From positions 558,001 to 622,000 of the forward strand of contig NZ_JAHVAP010000001.1 of assembly GCF_024721155.1 (NCBI RefSeq): a stretch of 64,000 nucleotides of DNA, written 5' to 3'. Below are positions 48,792 to 58,171 of the stretch, in pieces. The notes under the pieces were generated by a model. It ran no database searches. It was not told where the DNA came from and saw nothing but the letters and a program-made list of their open reading frames with translations. The position numbers and the translations under genes are program-made. Every line of letters starts with the position of its first letter. The first letter of the stretch is position 1. This DNA is from Mucilaginibacter phenanthrenivorans. Its GTDB lineage: Bacteria > Bacteroidota > Bacteroidia > Sphingobacteriales > Sphingobacteriaceae.

Positions 48792-51700
48792 TCAAACGGC
48801 CGGGTAAATAACTGGTTTGGGTGGCGTCCGCTTAGCATTTAAATATTCGGACGGAACGATGCCATATTTGTTTTTGAACATACGTGTGAAGTAACTGGGG
48901 GTCCCAAAACCTGTCATGTAAGCGATTTGTGTGACATTGAGTTCGCTTCTTTCCATCAGCGTGGCCGCTTTCTCTAATTTTACCGTACGGATATATTCTA
49001 TTGGCGACAGACCGGTAAGCTCAATTAATTTGTAGTAAAGGGAACCTCTGCTCATGCCTACGTGTTTGCTCAGGTCCTCTACAGACATGTTAGGGTCACT
49101 TAATTTATCTTCGATATATTTGAGAATGGAATTCAGCAATTTTAAATTACCTGATGCTGTCACAATATCATTTCCTTCTAACTGGATTTGCTTTGAATAG
49201 GTATCTTTTACATTCTTATTAAGGTTCAGCAGATTTCCTATCCTTGTATTCAGTATCTGAAAATTAAACGGTTTTGAAAGATAGTCGCTGGCACCTGATT
49301 TCAAACCTTTCAATTGCTCATCTTCGCCAGCCATTGCTGTCAGTAAGATCACAGGTATGTGACAAGTGCGTTTATCTTCTTTTATTTTCTTGCTTAATTC
49401 TATACCGGTCATTACGGGCATATTGATATCGCTGACAACAAGCTGGGGGTGGGCATTCAGGGTTTTTTGCCAGCCCTGCTTACCGTCTGCGGCCTCAACT
49501 ATCTGGTAATATTTCCGGAGGTGCCGGGCCAAATAAGTACGGAATTCCTCATTATCTTCCACCAGTAAAATAGTGGTGTTCGTTTTGTGAGTTTCGTTTT
49601 GGTCACCATTCAACAGCAGTTGATCTTCTTCCCGGACTGCGTGCATAAACTGTTCCGTTGTAACCGCGGCACTTCCGGCTAAGTAATCATTCGCTGGGAT
49701 ATGAGCAGATACATCCCCGTTATAAGTTGGCAATGGCAGATCAACAATAAAACGGGTACCAACCCCCACCTGGCTTTCTACACGCATGTTACCTCCATGC
49801 ATCTCAATAAATTCTTTTGTGATGGATAATCCGATACCTGTACCCTGGTTAAGTATGGTGTCTGTCTGGTGCTGAAAAAACCGGTCAAATATTCTTGCGA
49901 GATCCTTTTCGGGAATACCTACGCCGGTATCGCTAACCGTAATGATCAGATGTGAATCAGCGTCCGGAATCTCGATCATTTCCATGGTCAATTTTACTTC
50001 TCCACCCGCAGGCGTAAATTTAAAAGCATTGGATAATAAATTGAAAATGATCCTTTCCAGTTTATTATGATCGAAATTGGCCCACCAAAATGGGCAGTGC
50101 GCCTTTATAGTGAATGAAATTTGTTTTTTACCGGCAACATCTCTAAATGAATCGCCTGCCTCCCCGATAAAACTGATGATCTCTCCCAAGGTCAGGTTCA
50201 GGTGGAGTTCCTGTTCTTCCATCTTGCGGAAATCAAGGAGCTGGTTGACCATGTTCAGCAAGCGTCGGGCATTCCTGTTGATCATTCGGATGTCTTCAAG
50301 TTCTTCGTCTGCTAATCGCCGCCGGAGCAATTTGTCGACAGGCGCCATTATCAGTGATATTGGCGTTCTGAACTCATGGCTGAGGTCAGTTAAAAATTTG
50401 ATTTTCAAGAGGTCTAACTCATGCAACTGTTCAGCTTCCCGGCGTTCCCGCTCCAACAATTGCCTGAACTCCGATTTTTCCCGCTGAACCTCGAATTCAT
50501 GCCTGATCTTTTGAATACCTCGTCTTCTTAATAAATATAAAATCGACCCGGCCATAAAAATATAAAGCGCGTAGGCGTATCCTGTACGCCAGAATGGCGG
50601 CAGGACCCTGATCTTAATCGAAGTGGCTGGAGTGGTCCAGTGCTCCCCATCGTTACTGGTTTTAACTTCAAAAGTGTAGGTGCCAGGGTCGATATTTGTA
50701 TAATTGGCAGTTTTGCCTTTGTGGACATAATTCCAGTCTTTGTCGAATCCGACAAGTTTATAGGCGTACTGGTTCTGAAATGGCGTAGTAAAATTTACCG
50801 CCACATAGCTGACCGAAAAATTTAAACCATATTTCAGGTTTATTTCTTTGGCGACAGCTATTTGTTCCTTTATCGGGGCATCTTCACCGGGCACAACCGA
50901 CTCGTTACTTACTTTTAGATCTGTTAACAAAACCGGTCCTGAACCGGATTGATGCTGCACATTGGCCGGGTTAAAATAGTTAAAACCATCCCTGCCCCCG
51001 AAATAAATCTCACCATTTGAGCGTCTCAAGCTGGCGCCAGTTATGAAATCTCCTTGCTGAGCGCCATTTTCGCTATCAAAATTTTGAAATCTTCCAGTGT
51101 GTTTATCGAATGAACTGATCCCATGCGCTGTGCTTATCCAAAGCAACCCTGACTTGTCTTCCACGATGCTTTTAACCATGCCGTCCGCCAGTCCGTCTTT
51201 TTCAGTGTAGGTGGTCACCCGTTGTGTCTTTTCATCAAGGCAGCACATTCCCGATTGAGTTGAAAGCCATAGAACACCGTCACTGTCAAAAAATAAGTTG
51301 CCTACCACGTCGTCCGGCAATTTATTCTGCGCCTTCGTGTAGTGTTTGATGCGCCGCGTTGCCGGGTCAAAGACCGCCATCCCCGTACCTGAAGAAGCTA
51401 TCCAAATTTTTCCGGATGGCGATTTTGCGATACAACTAATGAAGTCGTTTAGCGGCAAACGCTGCCGGAATTCCTGTGCAAATGGTGTGAACCGGTGGCT
51501 AAGGGGATCATAAATGCTCACGCCGCCGCCCAGCGTACCTATCCAAATTTTAGCATGTTCATCTTCCATAATCGAAGTGATGTCATTGCTGTTCAGGGCA
51601 CCCGGAACTTTATCCGCTACGAATTGCTCGTAATTTCCTGAACGGGGATCAATTCGAAAAAGTCCGTCATGGTAGGTGCCTGCCCATAAAGCCCTTGCAT

Positions 51701-52991
51701 GATCCATATACAGTGGCCATACCGTTAATCCGGACCTGGGACTGCGCAACCTGCTTTTTATAGCTAAATTCGTGAATAAACCCGATTGTCTGTTAAAAAG
51801 CTGTATCCCGCCTCCGTCGGTTGCGACGAAGATCGAGTTTTTATCATATTCGGCAAAAGCATCAACAAACGAAGATCCTAAACCTGAACGGTCAAACGGG
51901 TCACTGTGTTTCAGGTTGAACAAGGGCAGGTTTTTGTCGTATTTGGCCAACCCGCCCCCAAACGTCCCGATCCAGTAAATACCCTTTGGGTCAATGAAAA
52001 TACTACGGATAGACCGATCTTTAAGACTGAAGACATTCCTTGGATCTGGTTGAAGAATGCGAAAGGATTTTGAAGGCAGATCCATAATATCGATACCATT
52101 TTCTGTTCCGATCCAAAGTTTGCCATCGGCATCCATTTGTATTGCAAATAATGCATCGCTGCTCAAAGAACCGGGAGCATCGGTTTTATGCCTGAAAATT
52201 TCAAAGCGGTCATCGGGCAATAGCCTGTTTAAGCCGCCAAATGTCGCAGCCCATATGTCGCCATTCCTGTCTTTAAGCAGCGATTTAACAACGTTATCGG
52301 ATAAACTACCCTGAATGTGCGGATCATTGATAAACCTGGTCATTTTACCAACACGCAGGTCATATCTATAAAGTCCCCTGTTTGTCCCTATCCATATCCG
52401 GCTTTTGTTATCCTCCAGTAAAGAAAGCGCCACAAAAGTATTTCCGTCTTTCGTTTTTTCATCGTCTTTAACAGACCCGCTCAAATGAACAGCGGTTATT
52501 TTTCCGGATCGCAGGTCAATGGTTCGTAAATCGCCATAGGTGCCGACCCATAAATTTCCCAGGTGATCCTGCATAATCGCCCTGGGTGAAACATGTGGTA
52601 GTTCCGGCCAGGTTCCGTTGCCCTTGTAAGGAATGATTTCATCCTTCATTCTGTCATAATAACTCAGGCCGCCGGCTCCGGTTCCTATCCATATCCTGCC
52701 GCTGCCGTCTTCGTAAAGACACAACACTTCATTTCCAGGCAAGGTATTGGCTTTCCCCGGAACATGTCTGTAAATGACAAAATTGGTACCATCGAATTTA
52801 CAGAGGCCATTGCTTGTGCCAAACCACATTAATCCAAATTTATCTTTGATGATCGCAGATACCGCATTTGAGGGCAGGCCTTCCTTTACTGTAATATTTG
52901 TGAAATTGATGTTGCCGTCAGCCGCTGTACTGACAAGCGGGCGCCACAAGAAAAGGCATGCGAATAAATATCTTTTCAGGATTTTTTGCAT
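48792..52991 (-). CDS. Second hybrid two-component system regulator (HTCS)
   Basis: The frame opens at GTG 53012, but ATG 52991 starts a proper signal sequence (MQKILKRYLFACLFLWRPLV), giving 1399 aa. The architecture repeats that at 16897: periplasmic propeller repeats (GLMWFGTSNGLCKFDG, GKIWIGTLGGGVS), Y_Y_Y domain, one transmembrane helix (TGYAYALYIFMAGSILYLL), HisKA (FLTDLSHEFRTPISL), HATPase, receiver (Asp in LVVSDINMPVMTG, Lys in LSKPFNF) and AraC domain. Having a second sensor close to GH67, GH127 and SusC genes suggests that it senses another oligosaccharide of the same polymer family. It is divergent from the esterase operon at 53636. Confidence 0.92.
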   Translation of the reverse strand: MQKILKRYLFACLFLWRPLVSTAADGNINFTNITVKEGLPSNAVSAIIKDKFGLMWFGTSNGLCKFDGTNFVIYRHVPGKANTLPGNEVLCLYEDGSGRIWIGTGAGGLSYYDRMKDEIIPYKGNGTWPELPHVSPRAIMQDHLGNLWVGTYGDLRTIDLRSGKITAVHLSGSVKDDEKTKDGNTFVALSLLEDNKSRIWIGTNRGLYRYDLRVGKMTRFINDPHIQGSLSDNVVKSLLKDRNGDIWAATFGGLNRLLPDDRFEIFRHKTDAPGSLSSDALFAIQMDADGKLWIGTENGIDIMDLPSKSFRILQPDPRNVFSLKDRSIRSIFIDPKGIYWIGTFGGGLAKYDKNLPLFNLKHSDPFDRSGLGSSFVDAFAEYDKNSIFVATDGGGIQLFNRQSGLFTNLAIKSRLRSPRSGLTVWPLYMDHARALWAGTYHDGLFRIDPRSGNYEQFVADKVPGALNSNDITSIMEDEHAKIWIGTLGGGVSIYDPLSHRFTPFAQEFRQRLPLNDFISCIAKSPSGKIWIASSGTGMAVFDPATRRIKHYTKAQNKLPDDVVGNLFFDSDGVLWLSTQSGMCCLDEKTQRVTTYTEKDGLADGMVKSIVEDKSGLLWISTAHGISSFDKHTGRFQNFDSENGAQQGDFITGASLRRSNGEIYFGGRDGFNYFNPANVQHQSGSGPVLLTDLKVSNESVVPGEDAPIKEQIAVAKEINLKYGLNFSVSYVAVNFTTPFQNQYAYKLVGFDKDWNYVHKGKTANYTNIDPGTYTFEVKTSNDGEHWTTPATSIKIRVLPPFWRTGYAYALYIFMAGSILYLLRRRGIQKIRHEFEVQREKSEFRQLLERERREAEQLHELDLLKIKFLTDLSHEFRTPISLIMAPVDKLLRRRLADEELEDIRMINRNARRLLNMVNQLLDFRKMEEQELHLNLTLGEIISFIGEAGDSFRDVAGKKQISFTIKAHCPFWWANFDHNKLERIIFNLLSNAFKFTPAGGEVKLTMEMIEIPDADSHLIITVSDTGVGIPEKDLARIFDRFFQHQTDTILNQGTGIGLSITKEFIEMHGGNMRVESQVGVGTRFIVDLPLPTYNGDVSAHIPANDYLAGSAAVTTEQFMHAVREEDQLLLNGDQNETHKTNTTILLVEDNEEFRTYLARHLRKYYQIVEAADGKQGWQKTLNAHPQLVVSDINMPVMTGIELSKKIKEDKRTCHIPVILLTAMAGEDEQLKGLKSGASDYLSKPFNFQILNTRIGNLLNLNKNVKDTYSKQIQLEGNDIVTASGNLKLLNSILKYIEDKLSDPNMSVEDLSKHVGMSRGSLYYKLIELTGLSPIEYIRTVKLEKAATLMERSELNVTQIAYMTGFGTPSYFTRMFKNKYGIVPSEYLNAKRTPPKPVIYPAV

Positions 52992-53012
52992 CGGTGAGTT
53001 ATTTGAAGACAC

Positions 53013-53635
53013 GATTTAGCACGAGCGATCAAACTGGTTTTGATTGGTTGTAAACACAAATATAAAAAAGCAATCGGATAGAAGTGTATTGTCAGTCCGA
53101 ATTTTCCTGACTGCTGAAAGGACGAGTGAATCCGGATTAATTAGCACAGGGCTATCTGCGTGCGATAAAGCAGTGCCCGCCATTTTTTGATCGTAACAAA
53201 TAGCCAAATTTTTACCACAAATGTTCAGTCTTGTTTCACGGCACGGATGCCCATTGAAGCGTCAGCGCTGTTGCTTTTTCAATACTGCAAACTAAATATT
53301 CAATAGCGTATAATATTTAATTGTTTGCATATCAGCTGATTGTGAATCTGTTTTAAATTCAACTATTTGCCTGCATCAATTCCGGCTAAAAAGTTATGGT
53401 GACCTTTCGCCTGATTTTCCCGGTTTTAACACCAAATCCATTCGGTGTCCCGGTTTGGTCATCATAACCGCCACCCTATATATTTACAACGGATAGCAGT
53501 GAACAAAGGGTATAGCTGTCCTGTAGGGTATCCGCTATGAAGTTTACAGAAACAACATATCTGCAGGTTAATAATGCGGTTTGCCACTATTTAATGAAAA
53601 TAATCACAGCCAGTATAAAGATCAACTGATAAAAT
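53013..53635. promoter_or_regulatory. Divergent promoter gap, HTCS/esterase operon
   Basis: This 620-bp AT-rich gap separates the HTCS and the esterase gene. It contains an AT-rich block GTATAATATTTAATTG near 53310. No gene is visible, and no palindrome matching the LacI-type site was found here. Confidence 0.4.
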
Positions 53636-55600
53636 ATGAAAAAGCGATATGGACATATCATCTGTTTAATATTGATTTTAATACTAGTTCAATGTGCCAA
53701 AGCAAGCGCAAATATACGCTTGCCGCAACTTATCGCTGACGGTATGGTTCTTCAGCGGGACATTAAACTCAAGGTGTGGGGTTGGGGCAGGCCAGGTGAA
53801 AAAGTTAGTATCAAATTCAACGGCATAAAAATCATTACTCATACGGGAACCGATAGTAACTGGTCTGTCACCTTACCTGAAATGCATGCAGGAGGGCCTT
53901 ACCAAATGGAAGTAAAAGGTGATAACCTTATTATCCTGCGCGACGTTCTTATAGGGGACGTCTGGTTCTGTTCAGGACAATCGAATATGACCATAAAAAT
54001 GGAACGGGTTAAAGAGAAATATCCCGATGAGATTGCCGGTGCCAATTTTCCGGCGATCAGGTATTTCTTTGTTCCCACCCTGGCAGATGTCCAAAAAATA
54101 CATGCTGATCTGGCACCGGGTAAATGGGTGCCTGTGACAAGCGAACATATACTGGATATCGGCGCTGTGTCTTATTTTTTCGCCAAAAAGCTGTACACAA
54201 AATATCATATCCCCCTTGGGATTATCAATTCAAGCGTAGGCGGAACACCAATCCAGGCATGGATCGGAGAAGAGGGAATTATGGGAATAGACGGTTATGA
54301 CAAGCGATTGAAGCAGTTTCACGATTCGATCTTTATGGCCCATCTATTACATCCGGCAGGTTCCGGCGACACTGTCAAACAACCGGTGACCCTGGAAGAC
54401 AAGGGCATGACCCGCGAGGTTAAATGGTATGATCCGGCATTCGAGCCAAAAAACTGGCACCGGTTCTGGCTGCCTGGTTATTGGGCAGACCAGGGCGTCC
54501 GTGACTTGAATGGCATCGTTTGGTTCAGGCGTGAAATCACTGTCCCCGCCGAAATGGCCGGCAAACCTGCCAAATTATTTTTGGGCCGTATCATCAATGC
54601 CGATGAAACTTATGTCAATGGCAGGCTCGTGGGTAATACGACCTATGAGTATCCACCGAGACGGTATGAAGTCCCGCCGGGTCTGTTGAAAGAAGGTAAG
54701 AACCTGATTACGGTGCGTATCACCAACATAGCAGGAAAAGGTGGTTTTGTTCCTGATAAACGTTATGAACTAACCGATGGCGAGATAAAGATTGATTTGC
54801 GCGGCGATTGGAGTTACCAGGTCGGATCGGCTTACCCTCCTTTTAATTTAAGGCGGGGAATGGCGGGCAGCCCGCCGTTTTCGTCACAGAATGAACCTAC
54901 GGGCTTATACAATACCATGGTGGCCCCGGCGCTGAATTTCCCGGTTAAAGGCATTATATGGTATCAGGGGGAATCGAATACAGGCACCAGCAATTACCAC
55001 CAGTTATTGGACTCACTGATCAGCAACTGGCGTGCCGGCTGGAAAAGGGAAGACTTGCCATTTCTGATCGTTCAGCTACCTAATTTTGGCGACGTGCAGT
55101 ATTCACCATCCGAAAGTTCCTGGGCCGGGATCAGGGAGGCGCAACTGCAGGCACTTTCGTTGCCTCATACAGGGCTGGTGGTAACTATAGATGCCGGCGA
55201 ATGGAACGATATTCATCCCCTTGATAAAAAGGATGTCGGTGACCGGCTGGCGATTGCGGCGCAAAAGCTTGCCTATGGGGATAGTAAAATAATTGCTTCC
55301 GGGCCAATTTTCCATTCTGCCCGGATCGATGGCGACCACATCGTCCTTACTTTCTCTGACATTGGAGGCGGATTGGCTACAAAACAGGATGAACCACCGG
55401 CCTGTTTTGAGATCGCAGGGCCGGATAAGCGTTTTGTCCGGGCTGTGGCCCGGATTACAGGCGATAAGGTTTCGGTCAGTAGCCCCGAAGTTCAGCGACC
55501 CGCTTACGTCCGGTATGCCTGGGCTGATAACCCGGAAGGCGCTAATTTAATAAACAGGGAAGGACTACCGGCTTCACCTTTCCGGACGGATCAACCTTAA
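53636..55600 (+). CDS. Sialate O-acetylesterase-like SGNH esterase with inserted GH2-like domain
   Basis: The 654-aa secreted esterase begins with IRLPQLIADGMVLQRD, an Ig-like start shared by this family. The SGNH nucleophile is in VWFCSGQSNMTIKMER, the second block is IIWYQGESNTGTSNY, and the catalytic Asp/His is in GEWNDIHPLDKKDVGDR. A beta-sandwich of the GH2 sugar-binding type is inserted between about residues 245 and 400 (WFRREITVPAEMAGKPAKLF, LVGNTTYEYPPRRYEVP). Homologues in hemicellulose clusters deacetylate xylan or other glycans; the sialic-acid name is historical. It leads an operon with GH127/146. Confidence 0.88.
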   Translation: MKKRYGHIICLILILILVQCAKASANIRLPQLIADGMVLQRDIKLKVWGWGRPGEKVSIKFNGIKIITHTGTDSNWSVTLPEMHAGGPYQMEVKGDNLIILRDVLIGDVWFCSGQSNMTIKMERVKEKYPDEIAGANFPAIRYFFVPTLADVQKIHADLAPGKWVPVTSEHILDIGAVSYFFAKKLYTKYHIPLGIINSSVGGTPIQAWIGEEGIMGIDGYDKRLKQFHDSIFMAHLLHPAGSGDTVKQPVTLEDKGMTREVKWYDPAFEPKNWHRFWLPGYWADQGVRDLNGIVWFRREITVPAEMAGKPAKLFLGRIINADETYVNGRLVGNTTYEYPPRRYEVPPGLLKEGKNLITVRITNIAGKGGFVPDKRYELTDGEIKIDLRGDWSYQVGSAYPPFNLRRGMAGSPPFSSQNEPTGLYNTMVAPALNFPVKGIIWYQGESNTGTSNYHQLLDSLISNWRAGWKREDLPFLIVQLPNFGDVQYSPSESSWAGIREAQLQALSLPHTGLVVTIDAGEWNDIHPLDKKDVGDRLAIAAQKLAYGDSKIIASGPIFHSARIDGDHIVLTFSDIGGGLATKQDEPPACFEIAGPDKRFVRAVARITGDKVSVSSPEVQRPAYVRYAWADNPEGANLINREGLPASPFRTDQP

Positions 55601-55683
55601 TGAATATATGAAGAAGCTGGCTGCTTTTATGCAGTCACCACGCAGCAGTAAAAAAAATATATTAATTTCACACAACCTAATAT

Positions 55684-58041
55684 ATGAAGAACAATCTTTT
55701 TAAAATATTAATAACAGTTATCGCAGCCTGCTATTTTATGCCTGCCTTAAGCCAAACCGATAAAATCCGGACATTTGATCTTAGTCAGGTCCGGTTGCTG
55801 GAAAGCCCGTTCCTGTCGGCGGAACAAACCGACCTGGACTACATGCTTAAGCTGGAACCCGACCGGTTATTAGCCCCTTTTTTGCGTGAAGCAGGCCTGA
55901 AACCTAAAGCACAGAGCTATGGCAACTGGGAAAATACCGGGCTTGACGGGCATACGGCAGGTCATTACCTTACCGCGCTGGCACAAATGTACGCTGCAAC
56001 CGGATCAGCCGAATGTAAGCGCCGCCTGGAGTACATGGTCAGCGAACTTGGCCGCTGCCAGGTTAATAACGGAAACGGGTATATAGGCGGCGTTCCCGGC
56101 GGATTGCATATGTGGGCGCTGTTTAGACTGGGTGATTTTAGCGAATTCAATAAAAAATGGGTGCCATGGTATAACCTGCATAAACTGTTTGCCGGTTTAC
56201 GCGATTGCTTTTTGCTGGAAGGCGATCAGCAAGCCCGGCAGGAATTTTTGAAGCTTGCCGACTGGACGGCTAATGAAACCAGCGGTTTGAGCGATACACA
56301 AATGCAAACCATGCTCAACATGGAACAGGGCGGCATGGATGAAGTGCTTGCAGACGCTTACGCATTCACCGGAAATCTTAAATACCTGAAGCTCGCGGAA
56401 AGGTTTTGTCATCGTCTGATTTTGGATCCCCTGGAAAAACATGAAGACCAGCTTACCGGCCTGCATGCCAATACCCAGATTCCTAAAGTGATAGGGTTTG
56501 AACGGATTGCCGAACTCAGTAACGACAGCAGTTATCATGCTGCTGCCCGTTTTTTTTGGCAAACGGTGGTTCGGCATCGCAGTATCTCAATCGGGGGCAA
56601 CAGTGTCCGGGAACACTTCAATCCAACTGACAACTTCTCATCGATGGTCGAGTCGGAACAAGGCCCGGAAACTTGCAACAGCAATAATATGCTCAAATTG
56701 TCAAAAATGCTTTTTTTAAATGAAGGCAGACCTGAATATATCGATTTTTATGAACGCCTGCTTTACAATCACGTACTGTCATCACAACGACCGGTAACCG
56801 GCGGTTTTGTTTATTTTACGCCGGTCCATCCACAACACTACCGGGTTTATTCTACTGCCAGTGAGAGCTTTTGGTGTTGCGTAGGTACAGGTATGGAAAA
56901 CCACGGGAAATATGGCGAGCTGATCTATACGCATAACAATGACAACCTTTATGTAAACCTGTTTATCCCCTCGGTACTCAATTGGACAAAAAAAGGAGTG
57001 AAACTCATACAGCGAAACAAATTTCCTGATGAAGAGGGAACCACCTTGTCACTCGATATCTTATCACCTAAAAAATTCAGCTTATTCATTAGGAAGCCTT
57101 ACTGGGTAGCCGATAACGGGTTTATAATCAAGATTAACGATAAGGCCGCATCCGGAATCAATTTTAAAGGAGCCTATGCAGAGATCAACCGGATCTGGCA
57201 TAATGGGGATCGCATCACCATTGCCTTGCCGATGACGACTTATACTGAATCCCTGCCGGATAATTCGGGTTGGATCTCGTTTTTGCATGGGCCCATCGTT
57301 TTAGCGGCGCCGACAGACACGGCCAATATGCCCGGCCTGTTTGCCGGTGATAGCCGCTGGGGCCATATTGCAAATGGGCCACTGTATGCCTTGACCAGAT
57401 CCCCGCTATTGATTCGGTCAGGGGATAATCCCGCGTCCGCCCTTAAAAGATCGGTATCCCCGCAAATGTCTTTTGAAGCGGGCGACCTGATCCTCCAGCA
57501 AGGGTTTAAAAATCTGAAACTGATACCTTTCTACCGTGTCCAGGACACGCGCTATATGCTGTATTGGCCCATAACAACAAAGGATAGCGTCAGCCAAAAG
57601 GAAAAGGAACTTGCCGCGCTTGATGAAAAATATCTCAGATTGGCTCCGCTCACCATCGACGCGGTTTCACCGGGTGAACAACAGTCAGAAGCGGATCACC
57701 ACTTACAGGAGAACGGCAGTAAAACCGGGTTCCTAAATAATACACACTGGCGATCTGCATCAGGTTTCTTTAGCTACCAAATGCGTTTTTCACCGTTTGC
57801 TAAAATATTGTATGTCTCCTGTCAATCGCCCGGTAAGAATTGTTCATTTGATATTTTGGTGAACAAATTAAAGATTGCGCATGTGGAGTCCGCAGCAAAA
57901 GGGGCTGAGCAATCGTTCAGCGCAGCATATGCTTTACCTCCGGATATAAAAAATGGCCCTATAACGGTTGAATTTATTGCTGTGCAGGGATCCCGGACTA
58001 TGGAAGTATCTGATATCAGGCTGCTGCGGAAGGAAAAATAG
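55684..58041 (+). CDS. GH127/GH146 beta-L-arabinofuranosidase
   Basis: The 785-aa secreted protein (signal MKNNLFKILITVIAACYFM) has the DUF1680 (alpha/alpha)6 barrel start FDLSQVRLLESPFLSAEQTD and GNWENTGLDGHTAGHYL. The zinc-dependent cysteine active site is visible: Glu/Cys in GPETCNSNNMLKLSKM and the Cys-Cys pair in ESFWCCVGTGMENHGKYG, where the first cysteine is the expected nucleophile. A C-terminal DUF4986-like domain and a beta-rich tail (KAKL... VSCQSPGKNCSFDIL) point towards the GH146 branch. Such enzymes release beta-linked L-arabinofuranose, an unusual sugar linkage in plant glycoproteins and some pectin/xylan side chains. Confidence 0.88.
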   Translation: MKNNLFKILITVIAACYFMPALSQTDKIRTFDLSQVRLLESPFLSAEQTDLDYMLKLEPDRLLAPFLREAGLKPKAQSYGNWENTGLDGHTAGHYLTALAQMYAATGSAECKRRLEYMVSELGRCQVNNGNGYIGGVPGGLHMWALFRLGDFSEFNKKWVPWYNLHKLFAGLRDCFLLEGDQQARQEFLKLADWTANETSGLSDTQMQTMLNMEQGGMDEVLADAYAFTGNLKYLKLAERFCHRLILDPLEKHEDQLTGLHANTQIPKVIGFERIAELSNDSSYHAAARFFWQTVVRHRSISIGGNSVREHFNPTDNFSSMVESEQGPETCNSNNMLKLSKMLFLNEGRPEYIDFYERLLYNHVLSSQRPVTGGFVYFTPVHPQHYRVYSTASESFWCCVGTGMENHGKYGELIYTHNNDNLYVNLFIPSVLNWTKKGVKLIQRNKFPDEEGTTLSLDILSPKKFSLFIRKPYWVADNGFIIKINDKAASGINFKGAYAEINRIWHNGDRITIALPMTTYTESLPDNSGWISFLHGPIVLAAPTDTANMPGLFAGDSRWGHIANGPLYALTRSPLLIRSGDNPASALKRSVSPQMSFEAGDLILQQGFKNLKLIPFYRVQDTRYMLYWPITTKDSVSQKEKELAALDEKYLRLAPLTIDAVSPGEQQSEADHHLQENGSKTGFLNNTHWRSASGFFSYQMRFSPFAKILYVSCQSPGKNCSFDILVNKLKIAHVESAAKGAEQSFSAAYALPPDIKNGPITVEFIAVQGSRTMEVSDIRLLRKEK

Positions 58042-58171
58042 CAAAGCGCGTATGTTTTTGATTTAAGTTCCTGTAATACGGCCGGTAGCGGCGTCTATGC
58101 CATCGTCCATTAGCTGAATGTTTTTTTTAAGCCGGGGATCATTTTTGATTTTAAAAAATCAGAGCGACAGC